Origin: Haematobia irritans
Lineage: Eukaryota; Arthropoda; Insecta; Diptera; Muscidae
Assembly: GCF_050003625.1 (NCBI RefSeq)
Contig: NC_134400.1
Location: forward strand, 58,966,066 to 59,030,065
DNA length: 64,000 nt
Direction of reading: 5' to 3'
The position numbers and the translations under genes were made by a program. A model generated the notes under the pieces. The model saw nothing but the letters and a program-made list of their open reading frames with translations, had not been told where the DNA came from and ran no database searches. Positions 50,437-60,640 of this stretch are shown here, in pieces. Position 1 is the first letter of the stretch. Every line of letters starts with the position of its first letter.

Positions 50437-50670
50437 TTGATTTATTGGCTTAATATATAAATATATATAATAACATGAATATTTTTGTTTGTTTTATATT
50501 ACAAATAAGTTATGTTTTATTTCGCACTCTTAAGATAGTACACATTTATAAATTATACATATAATTAATTGTTTTATTTATAAATAATAAACTCTATTTG
50601 TTAACAATAAATAAATGAAAAAAAAAAAAACAATAAATAAAATAAATAAAATAAAATTTAAAAATGTTCT
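50437..50670. other. Convergent intergenic spacer
   Basis: AT-rich gap between the pPolB stop and the MCP stop. Several AATAAA hexamers on the plus strand and TTTATT on the same strand could serve both convergent transcripts. Confidence 0.5.
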
Positions 50671-51797
50671 TTATACAATTTTTCGAACAATTCCGTTAAG
50701 TGGTATGTATTCTAGTAATCGATCGTGAATAACTATACAATAAGCCAGGGTAGATTCTGGAATTGGTGTACTTGTTTCGAACTCCAATTTTACATCTATG
50801 GGTCCACTTTTAATCGTTTCATTCTGATGGTTGACATTGATAACAATTATAGGAGTGGCTTTAAATTTTTCGCAAGAAAGAATAGGTTGTGATTCACGGA
50901 AAAAGTAATTTTCCTGAAATGTAGAGTACATTTCGTAAAGGACAGCATACCGATTTTCTTCAAATTTTAAATTTAAGTCATCGTATGGATAGGTTTCTGA
51001 ATTTAAATGTACTTTAAAATTAGTTAAGTTGCAATGGGTAAATTTTCCATCTCTTTCAAATTCGTCGAAAGTTTAACATTCCAGTAATTTTTGGTTGAGA
51101 CAGCAAACGTTGGATTAAAATGACAGTCCCAACTACGGAAAGCTATGGGTAATGAAATACCGTCCCTTTCAGTTTTCATCATATTGAGTTTCATTCCATC
51201 GGACAAACGTACATGAGGAATTCTCCATGTAATATTCGAAATAGTCAAACTAACAGTTTCTGTGGCAAATGTAGGGTAACACACATTGTTATCATTTGAA
51301 CTTCGAAGAAGTATAAGCTCGTGTTTACTATGCAAAATGACTTTATTATAATCTTCTGCGAACCCCAAAAGCATTTTGAGGGGTACGTAAAAATTAAAAG
51401 CCTTCAATACTAGTTCTTCGCCGTTATTCCATCCGGCGTTTTTCATTACATTACTCTCAAAATCAGTCATGGAAACAAAATTTTTTATTGTGCTTGCTTT
51501 TCCCAAATATCTCGTGCGGTCAACCTCTATACCATTGATATCATATCGAATTTCATCGAACATATGAGCTACGCAATTGCTGCTTAACCGTGCTCGCCTC
51601 CCGAAACACTTAGAAAACCTTCTATGTAAAGATAACTTTCACAGGGTAGAACAAAAAGATCTTGATTTTGAATACATATCCTTATCTCATCATTATTTTT
51701 GAAAGAATTAACATATGGCCTGTAACTATGATAATCCTTTTTTTATGATACTCTCTTCGGAGAGCGGGTTTTCTGTTATATTAAAGATTTCAGTCAT
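50671..51797 (-). pseudogene. Polinton major capsid protein (double jelly-roll)
   Basis: ATG at 51797 (MTEIFNITENPLSEESI). The conserved core is on the minus strand from 51563: FDEIRYDINGIEVDRTRYLG, MKNAGWNNGEE, PLKMLLGFAEDYNKVILHSK, IAFRSWDCH. After a stop it continues from 50931: TFQENYFFRESQPILS, INVNHQNETIKSGPIDVKLE, STLAYCIVIHDRLLEYIPLNG. These are hallmark stretches of Polinton MCP. The gene is broken by frame changes near 51740 and 51580 and by a stop near 51024. It would form the pseudo-hexagonal capsid shell. Its start overlaps the end of the mCP gene by 8 bp. Confidence 0.88.
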
Positions 51798-52603
51798 TTT
51801 TTAATATTAATTGTGACTTTAAAAACGTTTTATTTTCTTTAGTAAGTTTAACTCTCTTTGGTTTGAAAGTTTCAAGTTGAATGTTTATGTTTTTCCTTTT
51901 GATGGTATATTTATTATAAATGATCATTTTGCCTGTGGTCTAAGATGCAGTCGTAGTGAAATTTCTTCTCCTCGAAAATTGATCATACGTTGTTCTTGGT
52001 CAACAATTCAAATCTTTAATGAACTGATTTCCTTGACGGTAACTGGTAAATAAATTAAATTTGTAGGCATTTCATCCAATTTATATCCCGGAGGTACATT
52101 GATGGCAAACTCATGTATTCTGTGCACAGGTTTATTATTCATGTAGGCCCCAGAAGTTATATTGCAATGTATTTGAATGGCATTTACTTTCAGAATATTA
52201 ACAGGATTAGGGGACCTTTGTCTTTCAAAACGATCTTTTCAAAACCAAATAAACATCCAATGGAATTTTCATGATTGAAGTTTATATCGTCATGAGAAGA
52301 AAATATTTCGATTTGTAAGGTATTATTGTTAGCAATGATTTCTAATTGTTTATGTCCATTATGACTTCTGTATGCCGATTTGATGTAATCAACAATATCT
52401 TCAATTTCATATGCACCGATTGGTATTTTAATTTCACCATCTCCTATGTGAAACAGATTATTATCGGAGTCAACATTTGGAATGGAATTGTAGGAATGAA
52501 AGTCTACTAAAGAACATTCGTATTCTTCATTTAATTGTATTGATGGGAAATAATTAGCGGTTTATATTGACGACCGCCCAGTTAGGGCTAACGTTATTGA
52601 CAT
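51790..52603 (-). pseudogene. Polinton minor capsid (penton) protein
   Basis: ATG at 52603 (MSITLALTGRSS, then an in-frame TAA). The core reads ANYFPSIQLNEEYECSLVDF, SYNSIPNVDSDNNLF, IKIPIGAYEIEDIVDYIKS and SIGCLFGF. After a frame change near 52215 it continues VNAIQIHCNITSGAYMNN, HEFAINVPPGYKLDEMP, LIYLPVTVKEISSL, a TGA, and NFRGEEISLRLHLRPQ. This matches the single jelly-roll penton protein of Polintons (VPPGYKL..P.NLIYLPV and FRGE..S.RL.LR motifs). It would occupy capsid vertices. Not functional in this copy. Confidence 0.85.
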
Positions 52604-52650
52604 TCTGAACGCTAATGACTTATTGGGCAAAACACTTACTTTGTTAAGTT

Positions 52651-53577
52651 TTAATAGATTTTTATTATTTCGGATTTATTTATCCAGGAATTATGGAGGT
52701 TTGAAAATCCCAACCATTTTACGTAGGCTTTATCCCCAGTAGTTCTAAGAATTTTTTCAACAAGATAGGTATTGGGATATCGAGTGCGACGAATTTCCTG
52801 CTCGTAAAATCCACCTTTAATAGGATGACCTTGATAGTCTTCCAATATATATGTGACGGGGTTTGTTATTCGAACTGTCTTTACTCGAAATATTTCTGTG
52901 CTAAAATTTGGTGTATACTCCTTTTCAAAAATATTTTTATATTTACTGATGCGTACATAATCTCCGACTTTATATCTGTGAGGCTTAAACATTTTTATAC
53001 GATTATATACAGTGTCTAACAATTTCTTTTCATTTTTATTGGTAACATCTTTTGGTGGCATTTTTATTGTTCGATGGAACTTCTTATTATATTTCTTTAT
53101 AAGTTCTTTGTAGATATCAATCCAATGATAAGTGCCGTTAAAAGAAAAGTCTCGAAACACTAGCGTTTTTAATGTTCGATTAAATCTTTCCACAATGGAT
53201 GCCTTCATTACGCTATATGTTGAATAATGATTAATCGAATATTTTTCCATTAATCCGTGAAATTCCTTGTTGAAAAACTCCTTTCCATCGTCGGTTTGTA
53301 CATTTTTTGGAACTCTACCCAACAAAAGTATTTTTCGAAATGCTTTAGATACATCGCTTGCTGTTTTGGTTTTTATGGCTTCCCCCCAAGCATATTTTGA
53401 AAAGGTATCTATTACTGTTAACAAATACTTAAATCCATTATTTGCTGTAGAATAATTTCCCATTTCAACCAAATCTGCTTGCCACAGATCATCAATCCCC
53501 TTCATTATCACCCTACGTCGAGGAAAATGTTTACGTGCTTGGGAGTGAATCTCATTGACAATTATTCTTTTCTCCAT
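52651..53577 (-). CDS. Polinton retroviral-type integrase with chromodomain
   Basis: A fully open frame of 308 codons from ATG 53577. The catalytic rve domain covers residues about 25-190, with DLWQADLVEM (first Asp), VQTDDGKEFFN (second Asp) and SVMKASIVERFNRT (Glu, 34 residues after the first Asp of the TDD). An SH3-like C-terminal segment follows (YKVGDYVRISKYKNIFEKEY, ITNPVTYILEDYQG). A chromodomain-like tail ends the protein (YLVEKILRT...AYVKWLGFSNLHNSWI). The enzyme inserts the element into chromosomes; the chromodomain may target marked chromatin. It is the best preserved large gene of the element. Its ATG overlaps the upstream stop as TAATG, consistent with compact gene packing. Confidence 0.92.
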   Translation of the reverse strand: MEKRIIVNEIHSQARKHFPRRRVIMKGIDDLWQADLVEMGNYSTANNGFKYLLTVIDTFSKYAWGEAIKTKTASDVSKAFRKILLLGRVPKNVQTDDGKEFFNKEFHGLMEKYSINHYSTYSVMKASIVERFNRTLKTLVFRDFSFNGTYHWIDIYKELIKKYNKKFHRTIKMPPKDVTNKNEKKLLDTVYNRIKMFKPHRYKVGDYVRISKYKNIFEKEYTPNFSTEIFRVKTVRITNPVTYILEDYQGHPIKGGFYEQEIRRTRYPNTYLVEKILRTTGDKAYVKWLGFSNLHNSWINKSEIIKIY

Positions 53578-53883
53578 TATTTTTGCTCTGCAATTATATG
53601 TGAAATCACATCAAGAACATTTGAAATTTTGTGCTTTACTTCAGAAACTTCTTCTGATAGACGACTAAATTCCACACTCATTTTTTCTTTGAACATTTCT
53701 TGGGAATAAACGATTTGTGCTTGTCTTCGCGTCTCTGTCTTCTGATGGGTGACCCAAATTTTTGATTTTTTTATATTGGATATCAAGGTTATTACTTTGG
53801 TCCAGATTAATTCCCAAAATTTTAGAGGCATTTCTCTTAGTAGAAATTGAGTTGGAAAAGTGTCCGAACTTGTCAACGCTCAT
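53577..53883 (-). pseudogene. Polinton small conserved protein, coiled-coil tail
   Basis: ATG at 53883 (MSVDKFGHFSNSIST). It continues DIQYKKIKNLGHPSEDRDA, similar to the K.(I/L).N(V/L)G.P.(E)..DA motif found in Polinton and phage tail-fibre-like proteins. After a frame change near 53750 it has a heptad-like C-terminus (MSVEFSRLSEEVSEVKHKI) ending EQK. Function unknown, perhaps structural. The stop overlaps the integrase start. Confidence 0.6.
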
Positions 53884-53909
53884 TTTTCTATTAAAAGATT
53901 TTACGAAAT

Positions 53910-54541
53910 TCAATATATTATATTAGCTTCTTTTAATTCCTCTATGATCGATATTATTTCATTGTTATGATTAGAGTGACCAGCGCCCTTGGATGCAATC
54001 AAATGCTTAAGTCGGTCTACGAGTTCATTGGGATCGTCCCAGTATATATAGTTTGGTTTTTCAAGGTTAACAGTCATGAAACCGTCATTTGCGTGAGTTT
54101 GCTGAAACATTTTTCTTATTACCTTATTATATTTGTATCCTTTACTACCTTTAATTTGCCTTTTATCATGAAAACCTCTCCTGTGTGCATTTGTGTTAAG
54201 CAGAATTTTTTTGTATATTTTCAATTCAGTGTCGTCATAATTCTCAGGGTGATTGTAAAAAAGTAGCTGATATAATCCAGGCGTTAAATTCCAACTTTGA
54301 TTACCAATTACAACCTTTTCGTTGTTTAGCGTTAAATCTGCATTACCAAATTTAAAAATCGCATTTTCATCCCTATGTGGACCATATATTGTGTCAAGTT
54401 TGTTCTTGTTTTCAAGTGCGATCAAATCATTGTTATATTCTTCATCTTCCGATTGAGAAAAAAATCGTCTTCATTTTCTTCACCTTCTTCCTTTTTAATA
54501 TCATTCACCGCACTTTCTTCTTTTTTTAAGTTTTCTTTCAT
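53910..54541 (-). pseudogene. Polinton conserved protein (DUF8207-like)
   Basis: ATG at 54541 (MKENLKKEESAVNDIKKEEG) opens an acidic N-terminus. A slip in a T run near 54462 moves to the frame that continues NKNKLDTIYGPHRDEN, WNLTPGLYQLLFYNHPENY, KILLNTNAHRRGFHDK and WDDPNELVDRLKHLIASKGAG. The YGP...TPGL..LL...P..Y...T.AH pattern is that of a conserved Polinton protein of unknown function, which I recall as DUF8207. Adjacent to the ATPase as usual. One frameshift. Confidence 0.7.
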
Positions 54542-54542
54542 G

Positions 54543-55079
54543 TTAATCTATATGTCTTATATTGAGATCATCCTGCTTAAACATAATAATCAAGTTTGTA
54601 TTGTCTCGTATCAAATGTTTCGGTATATGTGTGTATGTTTGACACAAATAGAAGCAGTCGATAATTTTATGCCTTCCCATACAAAAATACGACCGAATGT
54701 TACTTTGCTTCTCACAGGCGACATCATCAAATATCATTATCGAATTAATTTTCGCCAAGTCTAATGGCACAACAGCTTCATTATCAGAAAACGTGTAGAA
54801 CTCCATACCCTTTATGTGTTCAATTAATGCTTTTAGATATTGATACTTTGATTGAAAAAGTGACTTCGAGTATAAATAAACATTTTCAAATTTTAAACCA
54901 TTTGGACTTTCAATTAAATTAATCATGGCGTTTGTTTTACCACAATTAAAGGGCCCAACTATAAGTGCTCAAAAGGAATTTGGTAGCAATGGACTGTGTC
55001 TCAATCGTTTGCTTCCATCACTTTTTGCAAAATCATAACTTTTTATATAAATATTTTTGTCTTGCTTTATTAACCGCAT
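54543..55079 (-). pseudogene. Polinton packaging ATPase (FtsK/HerA-type)
   Basis: ATG at 55079 (MRLIKQDKNIYIKSYDFAK). The frame meets an in-frame TGA just before the Walker A stretch LIVGPFNCGKTNAMINL (GxxxCGKT). The rest is open: YLYSKSLFQSKYQYLKALI, SIMIFDDVACEKQSNIRSYF (Walker B DD), then FCMGRHKIIDCFYLCQTYTH. Such ATPases pump DNA into the capsid. Damage is limited to one stop codon and perhaps a shortened C-terminus (ends LNIRHID). Confidence 0.88.
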
Positions 55080-55611
55080 TTTGACAACTACATATTATAT
55101 TAAATAATTTACAGGTATCGATTTACATTACATACATATATAATGTTTGTTTACCCCTAAAGTAAACTTAATTGTAGAGACCTTTCGAGGAAGAGGATTG
55201 TTAAATTCCATCATTAATTCATTGCCAATTGAACTTCATCTTCCCGGTTATCAATTTTGTGGTCCTGGAACCAAATTAAAAAAGTGATTGGAGAGAGGTG
55301 ATACACCCCCAAAAAAAATCGCTTCTCTAACATATGTTCCAAACATATTTTGCAGGAAGCACATATATTATTGGATACTACCGAAACATTAATATGTTTG
55401 TTTTATGTGAACATATTATATGTTTGGAAGCATTTTGAGCCCAAAAATATTATATGCTTGGAAGACTTTTCTCCCCAAGAAGATTGTGGTCATTCCCTCA
55501 CATAATTTTCACTTCCACGAAATTTTTTAGTTCTTGGCACCTCTTTCTGTAATACAAATAATGTTGAAGAAATTATTCAATTTTATAATTTTTTTAAAAT
55601 TTTACCTTTCG

Positions 55612-55690
55612 CCTTGACGGAGTATCGAACCGAGGACCATACAGTTTGTAAGCCAACACACTACCACTGGGCTACGTGGCTGTAACAGTC
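55612..55690 (-). repeat. tRNA-like module (minus)
   Basis: The reverse strand has CCACGTAGCCCAGTGGTAGTG (A-box) and CGGTTCGATACTCC (B-box). Counterpart of 12530-12605. Confidence 0.65.
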
Positions 55691-55792
55691 ACCAGTAGAC
55701 AATTATCGTTATAAGATACATTTATATAGCATAGTTTGCAGCGCCCACGAGACCATGCAAACATAACATTATTTAAAAGAAACATACATTTG

Positions 55793-55870
55793 TTGGCCAC
55801 GTGGAGCAGTGGTTAGCATGTCTGACTTGCATGCAAAGGGTCGTGGGTTCAATCCCTGCTCCGACCGAAC
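55793..55870 (+). repeat. tRNA-like module (plus)
   Basis: GGCCACGTGGAGCAGTGGTTAGC (A-box) and GTGGGTTCAATCCCTGC (B-box), followed by a T run. The 5' end faces the minus module about 100 bp away. Could drive RNA polymerase III transcription. Not a proven tRNA, since the stems are imperfect and the unit is repeated inside an element. Confidence 0.7.
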
Positions 55871-56309
55871 CATTTTTTTTTAAATTTACACATTTATATT
55901 TATACTATATTAAATTTTTATAATGAAACTTCGAAATGTGGGTTATTAAAGATTTACAGCCAGAAACAGTGCTTGATATAAACGAAATGGACTGAGCTTT
56001 TGGATAAAATGTTATTTTTTATTGCATAAATAACAATTTTATAACAAAAAACTGTTTTATATAAAAGTTTGAAATTTTGGAAGGAATTCAAAAACTCTAA
56101 CGAAAGAAGAACGTGGAGTGGAGCATAAACATAAATAAATAAATAAATAATTTTATAAAATACACATACATTTATTAGGAGTGAACAATTTTTTACTAGC
56201 ATTTAACACTATTTTAAATGCATTTACAACTTTCTCTTTACTGCGAATAGTCATTCTAATATTCAAATTAAATAATATTTAGACTTAGGCATATCAAAGT
56301 TTTGCCCTC

Positions 56310-57357
56310 AAGGCCGGTATGCACCTCTAGCGAAAAATTTCATTCCCATAAGAAATGCATTGCTATTTATGCTAACGAAATTTTCGGTAGCGTTCAATTT
56401 CGTAAGCTGGTACGCACCTCAAATGAAAATAACAGGGTTGTCAATAGCATATTTTGGCAGCAAAAATTTAATTTATTACAATCATTGTGTGCGTAAAAGT
56501 TTTAAAAGGTCTGTAAATAATAAACAATTTATTTGAGGAATATTTGGAACATATATTAACAATTTTTAAAAGCGATTAGCTGGTTTAAAATTTGTGTACA
56601 CAGCCCTGTTTTTTTTGTTGTAGACTTAAATAAATTTTTGCTACCGAAAATTTCGCTAGAGGTGCATACTAGAGGCCTGCACAATTCCATTTGTAAATGC
56701 AGATTACACGTGTACTTGCTACATGAGTACATCTATTTGAGAGACTCGCAAAATAATTGGTACACATTTTGATGAACACCAAAAGCCACGAATAACTTCT
56801 TGTTGCCACTCTGATGTCTTCGCTACCAACAAACACATATTCCTCTTTCTCTCTTATTGAAGTGTACTCAGAGTGATCACGTCGAGTATGTTGCGAGAAC
56901 AAAACTTCATAGAGTACTCCATGTACCATGTGCAGTTTCAGAAAAACAGTTACTCTCCAAAATATATGTTTTCGGCGTGTTATAAAGAACGGCAAACGTT
57001 AAGGTAAGTGTGTGACATATATAAATATATGAAATATGTGACATACATACATATCTATGATTAATAATAATGGAAAATTTTGCTTCGCACATAACTGAGA
57101 AATACTTGTGGTACCACGTGAAGTGAAGAGAATCCATGTTGTACTTTTTCTCAAGTACATACATTTGTATTGTTCCTTTTTTTCGGAACACATATTGTTT
57201 CGGATAAGTACTTGGTGGTATTTGACAAGCAAGTGTTCTCTTCACTTCACTACTTGCGCTCTGAGAGAAAGACAGTGTATGTACTATATTCGACAGCGAA
57301 TTGCATACATGTAGTGAAAAGTTATTCGATGCAGACCTCTAGTGCATACCGGCCTTT
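56310..57357. mobile_element. MITE with AAGGCCGGTATGCACC ends
   Basis: About 30-bp inverted termini (AAGGCCGGTATGCACCTCTA and its complement, continuing GCGAAA.TTTC), interrupted by the hAT MITE at 56670-57341. Without that insert it is about 370 bp. Target duplication not clear. Confidence 0.7.
56670..57341. mobile_element. hAT-type MITE, 672 bp, perfect 8-bp TSD
   Basis: Inverted termini TAGAGGCCTGCA and TGCAGACCTCTA. The perfect duplication GTGCATAC is at 56662-56669 and 57342-57349. Same terminus class as the MITE at 24.94 kb. Innermost layer of the nest. Confidence 0.92.
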
Positions 57358-58412
57358 ATCATAAAACAGTTTTCCGCATACAAGCGGTTTCACAGAAATT
57401 GCTCTCTTTTGATTATCTCGATGTGTTATGTTGATTTCTGTCGTTCAACCCTCCCGGTTTCCATTTCTATTTCTTTCTCTATACTCTCTCTCTGTTGCTC
57501 TCTAAATAAAATGTTACAACATATATATGTTTACTCGAAATTTGTAAACTTATATATGTTTACATTCACACATATTATTTTTATGAAACATTCATGCCCC
57601 AAACATAATATGTTCTAACATATTAACATATGTGTCCCAAACATTAAGTGTTCGTTTAGGAACATTACATGTTTGCACTTAAATATATTGTGTTTAAAAA
57701 TTGTGCCCGAAACACATTTTGATTATATCGGAACATATGAAAAACATATTTTTCTAACAGTGTAGAGGAATCAACGGATTAGATTCCGCATGCAAAACTC
57801 ATGATATTGCATACTCTATAAGTAAAGATATAAATCAACGACATATTGCTGACCAAAAATTATCTGAAAAGGCTTGGGAACGATTTAAAGCTAAGGATAG
57901 CTCTTGGGGAGAAAAAATAAACTCGTATTTGGTGACAAACGCTATGAAAGCTAAAATGAAGTTGGGAATGAGAGTAAGAAAACACGATATGCGCGGAAAA
58001 AAAATATTTTCCAATGCTATAAAAAATGCTACAACAATCTTAAGGAAAGAAAAGCCCGAGGATGTAAAGACGGCAATAAAAATTGCCCGAAAATCTATTA
58101 CCAAATCATTTAAAGGGAAAAAGTCTAAGGTTGTCATTGTTCGTGTGATAAGAGTGCCTAAAATTGGCGGGTTTCTTCCACTAATACCCATTCTAACCGC
58201 ACTTAGTGCAATTGGAGCTCTATCAACTGGTGAAGCATCAATAGCGAAAGCAGTTTATTCAGCAAAGGATGCAAAACAACAACTTGAAGAAAATATACGT
58301 CATAACAAAAAAAATTGAGGACATTGCTATGGGAAAGGGACTTTACCTAAAACCTTTTAATAGGGGAATGGGTATAGTGTTAAAAAATAATGAAATCCCA
58401 ACAAAAAACTTA

Positions 58413-59760
58413 TAAACAAGCTGCCCAATAAACCTCTTACCGATATAGAGATCGAATCATTTGCAAAAAAATATATACCTTATTTTAGAGGTGTATTCAA
58501 GCGTGACCAACTTCCAAAAAAATCACATGTCAAAGAATGCGGAGTTATTAACCTTGATTCCCATGACGGTCCAGGAACTCATTGGGTGGCTTATAATAAA
58601 AATAAAAGCAGTATGGAGTATTATGACAGCTTTGGTAATCTACAACCGCACCCTCACAAAAAATCGCTTCTGTAACATATACTCCCAAACATATTTTGCT
58701 TCAAGCATATACATTTTTGGGTATTGCCCAAACATTTATATGTTTGATCTCTACCAATATATAATATGTTTGAAAGCATATTGGTCTAAACAATATATGT
58801 TTGGGTAGTCTAAGTTCCAAACATTTTGTATTTTTGCATCCAAATTCAATAATGTTGTCTTCCAAAAAACACTATGTTATTATGTGACCATATAATATGT
58901 TTGGAAGCATTTTGCACCCAAAAATATTATATGCTTAAAAAAAATTCTCCCAAACAATATTGTGCTCAAAATTTTATTTATTTATTTATATGTTTACAAT
59001 CATAATGAATTATGAAAATAAACAGGTAATATAGGTGCTAACAACATAGGTTTTCGACCTGAATGCTCAAAATTTTGTTTCTGCCCAATTGTATATTCCC
59101 CGACATCTTTCTCACTTCCACGAGATTTTTTAGTTCTTAGCACCTTTTTCTGTAATACAAACATTGTAGAAGAAATTATTCAATTTTATGATTTTTTTAT
59201 TTTAATTTTACCTTTTGCCGGACGGGGATTCGAACAGCGGACCACACAGTTTGTAAGGATCAAAGAAGTAGCTGATCAATTGCCCAAGGAAAAATAAAAT
59301 GTTAATTTTGTAATAACAAGGAACAACCACCAACTTAATTCAATATCGCTCCCTGTTAAATAGCGCTCCAAGCTACTAAACACATATATGTTTATAGGCT
59401 ATTTCTAAATTAATATATGTTTGCATCCAAGCATATTATATTTACAAACATTTTATGTCCCAAACATAATATGTTCTAACATATTAACATATGTCCCAAA
59501 CATGTTATGCTAGTTTATGAACATTATATGCTTGCACTCAAAAATATTGTGTTTAAAAATTTGTGTTCCAAACATATAATGTTTATAGCCAAACATATGA
59601 AAAACAGTCTTTTTCATCCGTGCGCCTTTAGAATTACTACACTATTTAGGAACTAACATAAGCTACAACTACACACGAGAGCAAAACTTTGATTCCTTTC
59701 AATGTGGACATCTATCCTTACGATTTTTGCTCTTATCTACAAAATTTGAATAAAAAGCAA
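58413..59760 (+). pseudogene. Polinton adenovirus-type cysteine protease, interrupted
   Basis: The first part (to 58648) reads LTDIEIESFAKKYIPYFRG, VFKRDQLPKK, then ECGVINLDSHDGPGTHWVAY with the catalytic His, and MEYYDSFGNLQP. A 974-bp CAC...GTG element follows. The second part, from 59625, reads LELLHYLGTNISYNYTR and DSFQCGHLSLRFLLL with the catalytic Cys. Apart from the insertion the frame looks open, so the protease was probably intact until the element landed. The start codon is uncertain, because a TGA precedes the readable frame near 58393. Such proteases cleave capsid precursors during virion maturation. Confidence 0.87.
58649..59622 (-). mobile_element. 974-bp element with CAC...GTG ends and CG duplication
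   Basis: Starts CACCCTCACAAAAAATCGC and ends CATCCGTG, flanked by CG at 58647-58648 and 59623-59624. Inverted near-identical copy of 15016-15986. Removing it and one CG restores the protease frame at GNLQPP. The duplication is CG here and TA elsewhere, so the 2-bp target is not sequence-fixed. Confidence 0.88.
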
Positions 59761-59921
59761 TAGGCTTCAGTTATATATGCTACAGTTCATCGAAAACTTC
59801 GAAGCAAACTCATCTTGATCTATTAACTGTTGTTTTCTTTTTCTATTTATTTAACTTATTACTTGGGTGTCGTGAACGACCTTGACACAATTAATACACA
59901 GTGAGAAGTAGAATCTTAACC
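59761..59921. other. Spacer between protease and BIR gene
   Basis: AT-rich. The frame before the ATG is preceded by AACC, a good Drosophila-type start context. Confidence 0.5.
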
Positions 59922-60281
59922 ATGTATTTCTCAAACATTGAAAATCTAAACCCATTCTATACTATACATGACAGATTTCATCGTGAAGATGAACGTTTGA
60001 AAACCTTTGATACATGGCCACTGGATTTTATAAGTGTTAGAGAACTGGCTGTTACGGGAAAAGGAGACATAGTAAAATGCTACTTCTGTGAAGTGGAAAT
60101 ATTTTCATGGAAACCTATGGATATACCTGTTGAGGAACATCAGCGATGGTCAATTAATTGTCCATTATTAAGGAGATATTCAACTAACAATGTATCGATA
60201 AATGCTGACGAACTCAACACTATTCTACCAGATTTGGGATTTGATGTGTGTGGAAGCCGATGGTCTCATTTAGAAATTTAA
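59922..60281 (+). CDS. Polinton-encoded BIR-domain (IAP-like) protein
   Basis: ATG at 59922, 119 residues, intact to TAA. A single baculovirus IAP repeat occupies residues about 23-85: RLKTFDTWP (25-33), REL near 40, GKGDIVKCYFC, IFSWKPMDIPVEEHQRWSINC. The zinc ligands Cys53, Cys56, His73 and Cys80 give exactly the CX2CX16HX6C spacing. The usual GFxYTGxGD stretch is shortened. No RING finger follows; the C-terminus (ILPDLGFDVCGSRW) is unknown. BIR proteins bind caspases or their activators and block apoptosis. A role in protecting the host cell during Polinton activity is inference. Position between protease and the last Polinton gene supports membership of the element. Confidence 0.9.
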   Translation: MYFSNIENLNPFYTIHDRFHREDERLKTFDTWPLDFISVRELAVTGKGDIVKCYFCEVEIFSWKPMDIPVEEHQRWSINCPLLRRYSTNNVSINADELNTILPDLGFDVCGSRWSHLEI

Positions 60282-60365
60282 AAAAAGAAAAATAAAAAAT
60301 ACAAAACGTAATATATGTTCTTTTCTTTGGTTTATATATTTTTATTTACTCCATGATTAAATCAT

Positions 60366-60640
60366 CTACGTTGTTAAAATTTTTTTCAACAAATACCAGC
60401 AACTTAAACAAATTATTAAGAGCACATCTAAATTGATTATGTACATGAATATAACAAGACGTGTTGTAATCATATAAATTTTTAAAGCTAGTTTTATAGA
60501 TGTTCCTAAATATCTTTTCAAAAAATCTTGCTTATTTTTACCGAATACATATATATACTTATAACTATTTAGAGGAGTTAGTATGTTTTCCACATTCCTA
60601 TAGTCTATGGTGCCCATAGACCAGTCTAGACCATTCACAT
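60366..60640 (-). pseudogene. Small conserved Polinton gene, frameshifted
   Basis: The minus frame reads NGLDWSMGTIDYRNVENIL and YKYIYVFGKNKQDFLKRYL. A +1 shift near 60500 is needed to continue with the expected NLYDYNT, then QFRCALNNLFKLL. This resembles a short conserved Polinton protein I remember as following NGLDWS.GTIDY. Function unknown. Its 5' end is cut by the LINE. Confidence 0.6.

Larger units (their letters stand above)
55304..57762. mobile_element. 2.46-kb element with CAC...GTG ends and TA duplication
   Basis: Starts CACCCCCAAAAAAAATCGC and ends CTAACAGTG, flanked by TA at 55302-55303 and 57763-57764. Removing it and one TA restores the reading ERGDRGING of the PLA2-like gene exactly. 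It contains AAACATAT/ATATGTTT arrays at both ends, two divergent tRNA-like modules, the 55920-56130 block shared with 11.2-12.3 kb, and a nested MITE pair. No transposase. Confidence 0.85.
55150..58412 (+). pseudogene. Polinton PLA2-like (VP1-type) protein gene, interrupted
   Basis: The first part, 55190-55303, reads LPIELHLPGYQFCGPGTKL (Ca-binding-loop-like) with an in-frame TGA after it. A 2459-bp element occupies 55304-57762. The second part from 57765 reads GINGLDSACKTHDIAYS, carrying the His-Asp dyad of parvovirus-type phospholipase A2. A basic region follows (KAKMKLGMRVRKHDMRGKK, KSFKGKKSKV), then a hydrophobic stretch (IGGFLPLIPILTALSAIGAL). After an A-run frameshift near 58306 comes GKGLYLKPFNRGMG. 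In densoviruses such a domain opens endosomal membranes. In Polintons its role is only inferred. No ATG is visible at the 5' end. Confidence 0.78.
46557..60640. mobile_element. Polinton/Maverick element, degraded, right end lost
   Basis: A self-synthesising DNA transposon with virus-like gene set. Plus strand: pPolB (46557-50436), PLA2-like protein, adenovirus-type protease, BIR protein. Minus strand: MCP, mCP, integrase, two conserved small proteins, ATPase, and a small conserved gene at 60366-60640. Two CAC...GTG elements and two MITEs are inserted. The right end is cut by the LOA-like LINE; the left end is not resolved. Most genes contain stops or frameshifts. Confidence 0.92.

Noticed and set aside
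55793..55870. Functional tRNA gene
   Set aside because: A and B boxes are good, but the module is repeated in dispersed elements and the acceptor and anticodon stems do not pair well by eye.
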